A stretch of DNA of 64,000 bases from Heliocidaris erythrogramma (taxonomy: Eukaryota; Echinodermata; Echinoidea; Camarodonta; Echinometridae): contig CM046864.1 of NCBI GenBank assembly GCA_025617745.1, forward strand, positions 32,121,239 to 32,185,238, in the 5' to 3' direction. The notes under the pieces are model-generated. The model was not told the origin of the DNA. It did not search any database and saw nothing but the letters and a program-made list of their open reading frames with translations. The position numbers and the translations under genes are program-made. Shown piece after piece: positions 45,621 to 58,807 of the stretch; the stretch's first letter is position 1, and each line of letters starts with the position of its first letter.

Positions 45621-46919
45621 GTTTTTTTTCCAAAAAAAAAACACATTAGCACTGTGAAAATTGTAGTCCTTTTCTTACTACGAAGCTGCTAAAGTAATCA
45701 ATATTAATTTCTTATAATATAATTATCATTTTACATATACATCAACAAAATTGAATAACTTGAAAAGGCGACAAAATGGGAAAATACAGAATGATTCGGA
45801 GAAGCGTATAGTCTCGCTAAAAAAAAATTCCTATAACAGCAACCCATCATGATGGTATAATAATGACTACTAATGAAATATTGTTTGAAAGGAAATATGA
45901 AGGATAAGACTGGAAAATAAGAATGAAAGTAAATGACTTTATTCATTCATTGTTAAATCAGCTTGAATGAGCATAAGACGAATTATTTAAATACATATAA
46001 GGCAATAAATAGAAAATATGATATGCTAACACGTTTATGAGTTATTGTCGCAATAATGTCTTATGGAAATAAATGAATAATTTATTAAAAAAACAGAATT
46101 GTGAGGATATTATGTATGGCCGGGGGAACCGAGGGGCCCCAATATTTTTGCATCGGACATATAAAATGTGTTACAAAAATTTGGCCCCCCCCCCCCATGT
46201 GTGTGATGAAGACATCGACTATCGGCGATGTCCTTTGAACCATTTTTTTTGTTTTTGTTTTGTTTGTTTTTATTGGGGCTTGCCGGGAATGTCGACAACG
46301 GCGACGATATTGGACTTTTTTGGGGTTGTCAACAAAATTTTTGTCGGGAATGTCGACGACGGCGGTGACTGGGCCCATTTTTGTAGCACAATAGTAACAT
46401 TCCCTGCATGGTTCCCATGTTTGGGCCCCACCAATCTCAAAAACGTTCGGCTGGCCCTGATAGAATGTGGTAGACGAAGAAAGAAGGAAACAAATTAAGG
46501 GAGACAAAACGGAAGGATAAGATAAAGGAATAACTATAATTATGATAAATAAATAAAAGAAAAATGTGGGAAAATAAAAGAATATAGGCCAAGGATAAAC
46601 GACGAAATAGATATAGGAAGCTACAACGAGAATTCAGAATTGATAAAAAAAAATAAGAAAAAAAATAGGGGGTCAAAGGGAAGGGGGATGGGGAAGACAA
46701 GAAATGCAATCAATAAATTAAAAAAGACGAATGGAAGTAAAAGTATTTACTCTCGGAAAAAGAATACAGGCAGAAAATTAGGATGAAACAGATGAATTTC
46801 ATGGAGATGGAGGAAACAAAATGGGGTGGAAATGATATGTCGTATAAATTCACCAACCACGTATCCCTCTTTCTAAAGAGAGAGAGAGGGGGGGGGGGGA
46901 ATACAACTTCATAAATTAT
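45621..46919. other. No gene; a G-rich repeat fragment
   Basis: 46115-46460 carries a C run (46184-46196) and repeated GGGAATGTCGAC(A/G)ACGGCG phrases. Open frames exist there on both strands, as expected of repeats with few stops. Purine-rich sequence follows (46480-46900). Confidence 0.4.
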
Positions 46920-47110
46920 TCATTACTTCCGTCGGCACTAGCCAATAAGGAAACAAGAAAATGAATAATGCATGAGGTATCGCGCAGTTTCGTGCACCGA
47001 ACACTATGAATATTCAGTACGCCAGCGCCAAAAGCGATCAAGGCGCTGATTGGCTATGAACGCAGTAGACCACACCCCCTCCTTGACAACCACGCTTCGT
47101 TGAGCTTGTC
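46920..47110. promoter_or_regulatory. Possible promoter: paired CCAAT boxes
   Basis: AGCCAATAAGG (CCAAT at 46942) and GATTGGCTATG (inverted CCAAT at 47049-47053) flank a GC-richer stretch with CACACCCCC (about 47072), a KLF/Sp1-like site. No TATA box or gene start could be tied to it. The minus-strand frame at 47038-47292 is unrecognised. Confidence 0.22.
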
Positions 47111-47411
47111 AGGATTTTTACCGTTCCCAGCGGGGGAATCTCACTAGGCTTTACCGTCTTCAACGGGTTAATATAATGTTTACAGGTCACTAGGGTAGCA
47201 TCAAAAATCATACACCACCTCACAGAATTAACGTTATCCATTACAAAATCTAGCAGCTCAGTAAAGTTTGCGCGAACACGACTCCTCTTCAATTAAACTT
47301 TTCTCTAATGCCAGTGCATGTTGATTGCATACTGTATACATCACATTGGGACAATACCAGCGCACGTGTTGCATCAACAACATACAGCAAGGAGCTAGGA
47401 GGTACATGTAG

Positions 47412-47803
47412 GCATGGTACACATACACACACACACACACGCACCCACGTTTACATGGCTTTACTTCCGAGGACAACTATTGTTCCTCTATTGTTACTCG
47501 TCCTCGGACAGTCGACGGAATAAAGCACAAATTCATTGTTCGACGTTCGAGGACTATTGTCCGGCTTCCGAGGACCATTGTTGTCATGATTTTTTTTTTG
47601 TTCTCTGTCCGAAAATGTCCTCGGACATAATGCTAAACAAACGCACCCTCACACACACACACTGATTTGTGGGGAACTGTATTGTTTTCTCCTACTGTAT
47701 GGTGTACCACCACAAACACTTCTATTGTATTTTGTACCCCACAAGCACAACGGAATAAAGGCCATCATTGTGCTCTTTTGTTTTCTGTACCCACAACTAA
47801 GCC

Positions 47804-47834
<31 letters not shown>

Positions 47835-48035
47835 ACATGGCTTTACTTCCGAGGACAACTATTGTTCCTCTATTGTTACTCGTCCTCGGACAGTCGACGG
47901 AATAAGGCATAAATTCATTGTTCGACGTTCGAGGACTATTGTCCGCCTTCCGAGGATCATTGTTGTCATGATTTTTTTTTTGTTCTCTGTCCGAAAATGT
48001 CCTCGGACGTAATGCTAAACAAACGCACACACACA
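47412..48035. repeat. Keyword modules 3, 4 and 5: CCGAGGAC and GTACCCCACAA versions, CA-linked
   Basis: Module 3 (about 47448-47662) and module 5 (about 47829-48035) are near-identical. They repeat TCCGAGGAC / GTCCTCGGA followed by ATTGT, with GACGGAATAA(A/G), TTCATTGTTCGACG and TTTTGTTCTCTGTCCG. Module 4 (about 47665-47805) has the same order (CTATTGT, CGGAATAAAG, CATTGTG, TTTTGTTTTCTGT), but its repeated word is GTACCCCACAA. (CA)n links all three. Open frames running through the CA repeats are not genes. Confidence 0.75.
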
Positions 48036-48761
48036 TGGCTGGCCTGGGCGCGATTTTTTTTACAGGACTTGCGCCACCGACGAGAGAGGGCAGTATTAGA
48101 GCATCAAGAGCAAAGCCATCCATACACAGATTTTGGCCAACTCACCGGCTATGATTTTGACCTGAAAATGAACAAAAATTTCTTTCATATTTCTCTATAG
48201 ATTAATTTTAGATTATTCCTGATATTCTAAAGAGTAAGTTTGCCAAAAATAACATCAAAATTAAAGCAAGATCACATTGCCATTTTCACAAGAAACGGCG
48301 GCGGCCGTGCTCTTTCTACATTCATTACACACAGGTCTGGAGTTTTACCTTAAAAGACAACATTTTGAGGCTTGTGTGATAAATGTCTTGAATCAGACAC
48401 TTTTTCCAATATTTTGACTCGGATGCATATCAATTTTGTAACAGGTGCATAATATTGGTATATTATATCGATATTTATCGCATAGATTAATCTTGCAAAG
48501 TTATTGCAGTAAACTAATCCATTTAATAGACTCGGGAAATATTGATAAATAAAGCATATTTTGAAAATATGTCAGCCTATCAACATCTTCGGAATTTATC
48601 ATGACGCTGGCAAGTTATTAAGTAGCTACTTTTTAGCGTTGCATCCTGGTCTTTATCATCGTTTAATCTAAAGGGGATTATTATTCCAACAACCCTCATT
48701 GCGGGGCTAAATAGGTTTTCAAGAACATGTATATACCAGTAAGTTTTGTACTATTTTATAA
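48036..48761. other. No gene recognised
   Basis: AT-rich sequence up to the assembly gap; nothing was seen. Confidence 0.45.
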
Positions 48762-49261
48762 NNNNNNNNNNNNNNNNNNNNNNNNNNNNNNNNNNNNNNN
48801 NNNNNNNNNNNNNNNNNNNNNNNNNNNNNNNNNNNNNNNNNNNNNNNNNNNNNNNNNNNNNNNNNNNNNNNNNNNNNNNNNNNNNNNNNNNNNNNNNNNN
48901 NNNNNNNNNNNNNNNNNNNNNNNNNNNNNNNNNNNNNNNNNNNNNNNNNNNNNNNNNNNNNNNNNNNNNNNNNNNNNNNNNNNNNNNNNNNNNNNNNNNN
49001 NNNNNNNNNNNNNNNNNNNNNNNNNNNNNNNNNNNNNNNNNNNNNNNNNNNNNNNNNNNNNNNNNNNNNNNNNNNNNNNNNNNNNNNNNNNNNNNNNNNN
49101 NNNNNNNNNNNNNNNNNNNNNNNNNNNNNNNNNNNNNNNNNNNNNNNNNNNNNNNNNNNNNNNNNNNNNNNNNNNNNNNNNNNNNNNNNNNNNNNNNNNN
49201 NNNNNNNNNNNNNNNNNNNNNNNNNNNNNNNNNNNNNNNNNNNNNNNNNNNNNNNNNNNNN
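48762..49261. other. Assembly gap (500 N)
   Basis: Exactly 500 N. The right side opens inside a unit of the 1.8-kb tandem repeat, so the true missing length may differ and could include more units. Confidence 0.98.
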
Positions 49262-51112
49262 ATTATGCATGTTATGTCTATTGCAAAGTGCTGTGCAGTG
49301 TTTATGTATACCCTATGGAAATCTGTTTCACTGACGTGTATTAAAGCTATCCTACAATATCATTAGTCCTATTAGATATCACAATTTCTCTCAAAATTGG
49401 CTTAGTCAATTATTTAATTATCTTATTGTGACGTCATCTAGACGCCATTTTCTACAAATCAACTTATGGTCGTATCTTCATAACGAAATGTGATTTCTCG
49501 TTCATATTTGGCATGGTTAACGTCACTGTCATTGCAGTCATGATCCTTACCATTATCCCCATCATTTATCATCATTATCATTATCATCATTATATCATCA
49601 ATCATCTTCAAAATCACCAACACACATAATCATCATGAATATCATTATCATCACCATCATTATATTATCATCTTCATCATCATCACCATTATCATCATCA
49701 CCGTAATCTTTTTACAATGACCGTTTCACACATTTTGCTACATTCCTGCCTCAAGAAGCATCTCCATTCATGGCATTCTTGACTTCCTATCTTCAGTTTA
49801 GCATTTCCCCATTATTATGATCATCCTGATTACAATCATGATCGTACAAAGTGAAAGACAGATCACCTAATTCGTCCTCATGACGAATTAAACTCTAGTT
49901 TATTTTTATTTTTCGCCCCTTTTCTTGTTACCATGATTCCTCAAAAAGTTCATTCTCAATTTTCTTCAAATTTTCGTCACTTATCAGACTTGTTAATGTC
50001 AAGATGTGGCATCTTATTCAAGTCATCAGGTTATCATGACGTCATCAAGACGCCATTTTGTAAATTTACAAGATCGATTATATCTTCATAATCGATCATC
50101 AAAAATCAACTATATTTACATCACATAAACTTCACATGACGGGTCATCAGGTCATGTCCTCACAGGTCATCTAGAGGTCAGGACGTACGCGTACGCGCGC
50201 GTCAAAATTTTAAAATGCTCAAAATCACGTAGGATCAAGTCTGCACACGTTTCAGTCAGTTTGAGAGCATTTCAAAAATGTCCGTGCGTAAGCGTCCGCG
50301 CGCGCGTTTTACGCGCGCACAAATCGTAAATAACGTTAGAACGCTGTTTTTTTTATTGATTTGCAATCCTGACACTTTTCTTCATCATTTCCATCAATTT
50401 GAATCAATTTCAATCAATAATAAGGTCGTACGGGCGCGTCAAATTTCGAAATCCGTGCGCGCGTCTATGGCGAAAATAACGTAAAAACGTGCAAAAACAT
50501 GCCTCTACAAAATTCATTGTAGCTCGTTAGATAGTCCGTTGACCCCCAAATTTTTTGTCATCATCAGGTAGGGTATGAATCATAGATTTCATTTCATGTA
50601 TCATTTCATCCATATAAACATTATGACGTCATCAAAATGGCACCAGAAGTCAAAATTTCCATTTTTCATGTTTTGACGTCATCACATTTATGCAAATTTG
50701 GCTCTAGATTCGTAATTATTGGTCGTTTTTCTCCCAAATTTGATATGTTATAGCTGCAACAATTCTCTACGAGACATCTTGCCACCATTATTCATTTTGA
50801 TGACGTCATCACACTGAAATCTTCAATTAAAGACGACATGTCAAATTTTTCCCTATTTGCGTGTTATGTCTATGGAAGATCATTTTTTTTCGAATCATGA
50901 ATCTACATGACATCGTTCTCTGAGCAGTATCTCAGTTATTTTTGGTCTATTTCCTTCCAGATTTTAATATGTTGTAGCTGAGACTATAAGCTTTTATTAG
51001 TAAGCCCTCCAATTTTTGATCAGATGTCGGGATCATGCCCAATTTTTCAGTACCAAATGGGATTTGAGAATCACGTTTTTCGTTTACGTGTTATCTCTCT
51101 ATGGGAAATGTT

Positions 51113-51196
51113 TTGGTCTATCGGTAAAGCACATGACTACCATGGTCAAGGTACCTGGTTCGATCCCCGGGCCGATTTTTTTTTTTTTTTTTTTTT
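51113..51196 (+). repeat. tRNA-like box and T run, unit 1
   Basis: TCTATCGGTAAAGCAC resembles an A box and CTGGTTCGATCCCC is a B box. A T run follows within a few bases, as in RNA polymerase III units. The cloverleaf is not complete, so this is tRNA-derived rather than a tRNA gene. Confidence 0.6.
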
Positions 51197-51911
51197 GCTT
51201 CTTTTTACTTGTCATTTTACCATCCTCTACGACTATTATAACATAAACAATCACAAACCAAGTAATAAAATGCCTTATTTTGCATGTTATGTCTATTGCA
51301 AAGTGCTGTGCAGTGGTTTATGTATATCCCTATGGAAAATCTGTTTCACTGACGTGTATTAAAGCTATCCTACAATATCATTAGTCCTATTAGATATCAC
51401 AATTTCTCAAAATTGGCTTAGTCAATTATCTTAATTATCTTATTGTGACGTCATCTAGACGCCATTTTCTACAAATCAACTTATGGTCGTATCTTCATAA
51501 CGAAATGTGATTTCTCGTTCATATTTGGCATGGTTAACGTCACTGTCATTGCAGTCATGATCCTTACCATTATCCCCATCATATCATCATTATCATTATC
51601 ATCATTATATCATCAATCATCTTCAAAATCACCAACACCATAATCATCATGAATATCATTATCATCACCATCATTATATTATCATCTTCATCATCATCAC
51701 CATTATCATCATCACCGTAATCTTTTTACAATGACCGTTTCACACATTTTGCTACATTCCTGTCCTCAAGAAGCATCTCCATTCATGCCATTCTTGACTT
51801 CCTATCTTCAGTTTAGCATTTCCCCGTTATTATGATCATCCTGATTACAATCATGATCGTACAAAGTGAAAGACAGATCACCTAATTCGTCATGACGAAT
51901 TAAACTCTAGT

Positions 51912-52148
51912 TAGGTGATCTGTCGTACATCGACAGATCACCTCTTAATTTCGTCAAGATTTTTCTTCTTTATTATTATTTATTAGGTGATCTGTCGTAT
52001 CGACAGATCACCTCTTAATTTCGTCAGAATTTTCTTTCTTTATTTATTATTTATTAGGTGATCTGTCGTATCGACAGATCACCTCTTAATTTCGTCAGAA
52101 TTTTCTTTCTTTATTATTAGGTGGTCTGTCGTAGTCGACAGACCACCT
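51912..52148. repeat. Four tandem hairpins AGGTGATCTGTCG, with a compensated change
   Basis: Hairpins at 51912-51943, 51985-52013, 52056-52084 and 52119-52148 have 13-bp stems AGGTGATCTGTCG/CGACAGATCACCT and short loops. They are joined by CTTAATTTCGTCA-AATTTTCTTTCTTTAT spacers. The fourth has AGGTGGTCTGTCG paired with CGACAGACCACCT, so both arms changed together. Half-copies (GACAGATCACC / GACAGACCACC + TAATTCGTC) close the corresponding place in other units (about 51871, 53946, 55744, 57546). Confidence 0.8.
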
Positions 52149-53408
52149 CTTAATTTCGTCAGAATTTTCTTTCTTTATTTATTTATTTATTTTTATTTTT
52201 CCACCACTTTCTTGTGAACACAATTTCTCAAAATCAACTCGATCAATTTTCTTCAAATTTTTGTCAATTATCAGACCATATCAGATCAAGTGCCCCTATC
52301 TTTTTCAAGGTCATCAGGTCATCGTGACGTCATCCAGGCGCCATTTTGTGATATCACATTATCAATCATATCTTCATAACGAGTCATCAAAAATGAACCA
52401 TATGTGACATACATTAACTTCAGGTCAAGGGTCGACATAAAATGTCATCAAAATCCGCGCGCACATCATGACGCGCACGTACGCGCGCGTCAAAATTTAA
52501 AAATGGTCAAAATCACTTTTTAATCAAATTAGAGTATTGTTCAGGACATTTTAAGCATTTTAAAATTTTCCGTCCGTGCGCGTCCGTGCGCGCGTTATGC
52601 GCGCACACAGCGCGTAGAGAACGTAAAAACGCTGTTTTTTCGCATGTTACGTCTTCCTGACACTATTCTTGACAATTTCCAACTATTTACAGTCAATATC
52701 GACCTTCCATAATGCCACACGCGCGCGTCAAATTTCAAAATCCGTGCGCGCGTCTATGGCAAAAATAACGTCAAACGTGAAAAAACATGCCTCAACAAAA
52801 TTCACTCTAGCTCTTTAAAAAGTCCAGAAACCTCCCAATTTTTTTTCATCATCAGGTAGGGTATAAATCATAGATTTCATTTCATGTATCATTTGACCCA
52901 TATATACATTATGACGTCATCAAAATGGCGCCAGAATTCAAAATTTCCATTTTTCATGTTTTGACGTCATCACATTCATGCAAATTTGGCTCTAGATTCT
53001 TAATTATTGGTAGTTTTTCGCCCAGATTTCGATATGTTATAGCTGAGACAATTCTCTACAACATGAGTGCTCATTATTATTCATTTGGATGACGTCATCA
53101 CACTGAAATTTTCAATTAAAGACGACATGTCAGAATTGTCCCTATTTGCGTGTTATGTCTATGGAAGATGATTTTTTTTCGAATCATGAATCTACATGAC
53201 ATCGTTCTCCGAGCTGTATCTCAGTTATTTTTTTATATTTTTTTATATTTTCCTTCCAGATTTTAATATGTTGTAGCTGAGACTATAAGCTTTCATAAAG
53301 GTTGTCTCCAAATTTTGATCAGATGTCGGGATCATGCCCTATTTTGAACTACCAAATGGGATTTGAGAATCCTGTTTTTCGTTTACGTGTTATCTCTATG
53401 GGAAATAT

Positions 53409-53497
53409 TTTAGTCTATCGGTAAAGCACATGACTACCATGGTCAAGGTACCTGGTTCGATCCCCGGGGCCGATTTTTTTTTTTTTTTTTTTTTTTG
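53409..53497 (+). repeat. tRNA-like box and T run, unit 2
   Basis: Same structure as unit 1: CTATCGGTAAAGCAC, ACCTGGTTCGATCCCCGGGG and a T run starting at about 53474. Confidence 0.6.
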
Positions 53498-55208
53498 CTT
53501 CTTTTTGCCTGTCATTTTACCATCCTCTTCGACTATTATAACATAAACAATCACAAATCATGTAATAAACTGCCTTATTTTCAATGTTATGTCTATTAGA
53601 ATGTAATGTGCAGTAGTTTGTGTACAACCCTATGGAAATTATGATTTCCTGTCCTGTATTAGAGCTATGGGGTTAATCTCCCAAGTATCCTGTATCATCA
53701 TCACCGTCATGATCATCATCGCTATTATTATATCCATCGCCATCATCATTATATCATTATAATCATCATAATCACCATTATCATCTTCACCATAATCGTT
53801 TTACAATGACCGTTACACATTTTGCTACATTGCTGTCCTCAAGAAGCATCTCCATTCATGGCATTTCTTGACATCCTATCTTCAGTTTAGCATTTCCCCA
53901 TTATTATGATCATCCTGATTACAATCATGATCGTACAAATTGAAAGACAGACCACCTAATTCGTCCTCATGACGAATTAAAATCTAGTTTATTATTTATT
54001 TTTATTTTTCCACCACTTTCTTGTGAACACAATTTCTCAAAATCAACTCGATCAATTTTCATCAAATTTTTGTCAATTATCAGACCATATCAGATCAAGT
54101 GCCCCTATCTTTTTCAAGGTCATCAGGTCATCGTGACGTCATCCAGGCGCCATTTTGTGAAATCACATTATCAATCATATCTTCATAACGAGTCATCAAA
54201 AATGAACCATATTTGACATACATTAAATTCAGGTCAAGGGTCGACATAAAATGTCATCAAAATCCGCGCGCACATCATGACGCGCACGTACGCGCGCGTC
54301 AAAATTTAAAAATGCTCAAAATCACTTTTTAATCAAATTAGAGTATTGTTCAGGACATTTTAAGCATTTAAAAATTTTCCGTCCGTGCGCGTCCGTGCGC
54401 GCGTTATGCGCGCACGCAGCGCGTAGAGAACGTAAAAACGCTGTTTTTTCGCATGTTACGTCTTCCTGACACTATTCTTGACAATTTCCAACTATTTACA
54501 GTCAATATCGACCTTCCATAATGCCACACGCGCGCGTCAAATTTCAAAATCCGTGCGCGCGTCTATGGCAAAAATAACGTAAAAACGTGAAAAAACATGC
54601 CTCTACAAAATTAACTCTAGCTCTTTAAATAGTCCAGAAACCTCCCAATTTTTTTTCATCATCAAGTAGGGTATAAATCATAGATTTCATTTCATGTATC
54701 ATTTGACCCTTATATACATTATGACGTCATCAAAATGGCGCCAGAATTCAAAATTTCCATTTTTCATGTTTTGACGTCATCACATTCATGCAAATTTGGC
54801 TCTAGATTCTTAATTATTGGTAGTTTTTCGCCCAGATTTCGATATGTTATAGCTGAGACAATTCTCTACAACATGAGTGCTCATTATTATTCATTTGGAT
54901 GACGTCATCACACTGAAATTTTCAATTAAAGACGACATGTCAGAATTGTCCCTATTTGCGTGTTATGTCTATGGAAGATGATTTTTTTTCGAATCATGAA
55001 TCTACATGACATCGTTCTCTGAGCTGTATCTCAGTTATTTTTGGTCTATTTCCTTCCAGATTTTAATATGTTGTAGCTGAGACTATAAGCTTTCAGTAAG
55101 GTGGTCTCCAAATTTTGATCAGATGTCGGGATCATGCCCTATTTTGAACTACCAAATGGGATTCGAGAATCCTGTTTTTCGTTTACGTGTTATCTCTATG
55201 GGAAATAT

Positions 55209-55297
55209 TTTAGTCTATCGGTAAAGCACATGACTACCATGGTCAAGGTACCTGGTTCGATCCCCGGGGCCGATTTTTTTTTTTTTTTTTTTTTTTG
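55209..55297 (+). repeat. tRNA-like box and T run, unit 3
   Basis: Nearly identical to unit 2, with the T run from about 55274. Confidence 0.6.
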
Positions 55298-57009
55298 CTT
55301 CTTTTTGCCTGTCATTTTACCATCCTCTTCGACTATTATAACATAAACAATCACAAATCATGTAACAAACTGCCTTATTTTCCATGTTATGTCTATTAGA
55401 AAGTAATGTGCAGTAGTTTGTGTACAACCTTATGGAAATTGTGATTTCCTGTCCTGTATTAGAGCTATGGGGTTAATCTCCCAAGTATCCTGTATCATCA
55501 TCACCGTCATGATCATCATCACTATTATTATATCCATCGCCATCATTATATCATTATAATCATCATAATCACCATTATCATCTTCACCATAATCGTTTTA
55601 CAATGACCGTTACACATTTTGCTACATTCCCGTCCTCAAGAAGCATCTCCATTCATGGCATTTCTTGACATCCTATCTTCAGTTTAGCATTTCCCCATTA
55701 TTATGATCATCCTGATTACAATCATGATCGTACAAAGTGAAAGACAGACCACCTAATTCGTCCTCATGACGAATTAAAATCTAGTTTATTATTTATTATT
55801 TATTTTTATTTTTCCACCACTTTCTTGTTACCATGATTCCTCAATATCGGCTGAGTCAATTTTTATCAAAATCTCTACAGTCATGAGGACATATCAGATG
55901 AAGCTCGGGTATCTATTTCAAGGTCATCAGGTCATCGTGACGTCATCCAGGCGCCATTTTGTGATATCACATTATCAATCATATCTTCATAACGAGTCAT
56001 CAAAAATGAACCATATTTGACATACATTAATTTCAGGTCAAGGGTCAACATAAAATGTCATCAAAATTTGCGCGCACATCATGACGCGCACGTACGCGGG
56101 CGTCAAAATTTTAAAATGCTCAAAATCACTTTTTAATCAAATTAGAGTATTGTTCAGGACATTTTAAGCATTTTAATTTTTTCTGTCCGTGCGCGTCCGC
56201 GCGCGCGTTATGCGCGCACACAGCTCGTAGAGAACGTAAAAACGCCATTTTTTCGCATATTTTGTCTTCCTGACACTATTCTTGACAATTTCCAACTATT
56301 TACAGTCAATCTCGACCTTCCATAATGTCGTACGCGCGCGTCAAAATTTCAAATTCGTGCGCACGTCAATGGGCATTCTAATGTAAAAAGTGGTAAAAAC
56401 ATGCCCATCTAGAATTCGCCATAGCTCCTCAGAATATACGGAAACTCCCCAATTTCTTTACATATTCTGAAAGCCTGTGAGTTGTAGATTTGAAATCATG
56501 TAGAATTTTTGCCGATCTCATGTTCTAACGTCATCATATTTGCATATGAACTCAAAAAAAAGATTTTGAAAAAATGACGTCATCATTTTTGTATTCATTT
56601 GCTAATATTTCAGTAATAGGTGATCGATTTTCTTCCAAATTTTGATATGTTATAGCTGAGACAATTCTCTACCAGATCATTCACCACCATTTTTCATTTT
56701 GATGACGTCATCACACTGAAATTTTCAATGCAAGATGTCATGTCATAATTTTCCCTATTTGCGTGTTATGTCTATGGAAGATGATTTTTTTTCGAATCAT
56801 GAATCTACATGGCATCGTTCTCTGAGCAGTATCTCAGTTATTTTTGGTCTATTTTCTTCCAGATTTTAATATGTTGTAGCTGAGACTATAAGCTTTCATT
56901 AGTAAGCCCTCCAATTTTTGATCAGATGTCGGGATCATGCCCAATTTTTCAGTACAAAATGTGATTTGAGAATCCCGTTTTGGTTTACGTGTTATCTCTA
57001 TGGGAAATA

Positions 57010-57092
57010 TTCTGGTCTATCGGTAAAGCACATGACTACCATGGTCAAGGTACCTGGTTCGATCCCCGGGGCCGATTTTTTTTTTTTTTTTT
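57010..57092 (+). repeat. tRNA-like box and T run, unit 4
   Basis: As in units 1-3, with a shorter T run from about 57076. Confidence 0.6.
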
Positions 57093-58807
57093 GCTTCTTT
57101 TTGCCTGTCATTTTACCATCGACTATTGTAACATAAAAAATCACAAATCATGTAATAAACTGCCTTATTTTCCATATTATGTCTATTAGAGAGTAGTGTG
57201 CAGTAGTTTGTGTACAACCCTCTGGAAATTGTGATTTCCTGTCCTGTATTAGAGTTATGGGGTTAATCTCCCAAGTATCCTGTATCATCATCATTATTAC
57301 CATCACCGTCATGATCATCATCGCTATTATTATATCATCGCCATCATCATTATATCATTATAATCATCATCATCACCATTATCATCATCACCATAATCGT
57401 TTTACAATGACCGTTACACATTTTGCTACATTCATGTCCTCAGGAAGCATCTCCATTCGTGGCATTCTTGACATCCTGTCTTCTGTTTAGTATTTCCCCA
57501 TTAATATGATCATCCTGATTACAATCATGATCGTGCAAATTTAAGGACAGACCACCTAATTCGTCCTCATGACGAATTAAATTCTAGTTATTTATTTATT
57601 TTTATTTTTTCTCCCACTTTCTTGTTGCAACGAAATCTCAAAAACTTTCCAGTCACGTTTCATGACATTTCCGTCAGTCATCAGGGCATATCAGGTCAAG
57701 CTCCAAAATCTTTTTCAAGGTCATCAGGTCATCATGACGTCATCCAGACGCCATTTTGTAAAATGACATTATCGTTGATATCTTCATTACAAGTCATCCA
57801 AAGTCAACCATATTTGGTACACATAAACTTCAGGTCAAGGGTCAACATAAAATGTCATCAAAATCCGCGCGCACATCATGACGCGCACGTACGCGCGCGT
57901 CAAAATTTTAAAATGCTCAAAATCACTTTTTAATCAAATTAGAGTATTGTTCAGGACATTTTAAGCATTTTAAAATTTTCCGTCCGTGCGCGTCCGTGCG
58001 CGCGTTATGCGCGCGTGCAGCACGTACAGAACGTAAAAACGCCGTTTTTTCGTATGGTTTGTCTTCCAGACATTTTTCTTGATCATTTCCATCAACTTGG
58101 AATCAATTTCGATCAATAATAAGGTCGTACGGGCGCGTCAAATTCCAAAATCCGTGCGCGCGTCTATGGCGAAAATAACGTAAAAACGTGCAAAAACATG
58201 CCTCTACATAATTAACTGTAGCTCTTTAAATAGTCCTGAAACCCCCAATTTTTTTTTCATCTTTGGGTAGGGAATGAATCATAGATATGATTTCATGGGT
58301 CATTTGACGCTCAAATATATTACAACGACATCAAAATGGCGTCGGTTCTTAAAATTGCATTTTTTCAAAAATGACATTATAAATTTTAACTTTAAGCAAG
58401 ACTTTCTCAGTAATTGTTGGTCGATTTTCGCCGGGATTTCGATATGTTGTAGCTGAGACAATTCTCTACAAATATTGTCACCACGGTTTTTCATTTTGAT
58501 GACGTCATCACAGTGAAATTTTGAATTAAAGATGCCATGTCAGAATTTTCCTTATTTGCGTGTTATGTCTATGGAAGATGATTTTTTTCGAATCATGAAT
58601 CTACATGACATTGTTCTCTGAGCTGTATCTCAGTTGTTTTTGGTCTATTTTCTTCTAGATTTTAGTATGTTATAGCTGAGATTATAAGCTTTTACAAGTG
58701 TGGTCTCCAATTTTTGATCAGATGTCGGGATCATGCCCAATTTTTAAGTACAAAGTGTGATTTAAGAATCCCGTTTTTCGTTTACGTGTTATCTCTATGG
58801 GAAATAT

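Noticed and set aside
46073-46507. 141- and 140-codon frames on opposite strands
   Set aside because: Both lie in a G-rich repeat with duplicated GGGAATGTCGAC phrases; few stops are expected and no family was recognised.
47308-48123. Frames with THTHTH or CVCVCV runs
   Set aside because: Translations of (CA)n linkers between keyword modules.
48719-49366. Open frames of about 183-206 codons across the N run
   Set aside because: They exist only because N was read as open.
51903-52150. CRISPR-like array: regular palindromic repeats with spacers
   Set aside because: Only four hairpins, spacers are nearly identical AT-rich sequence, and the context is a eukaryotic repeat.
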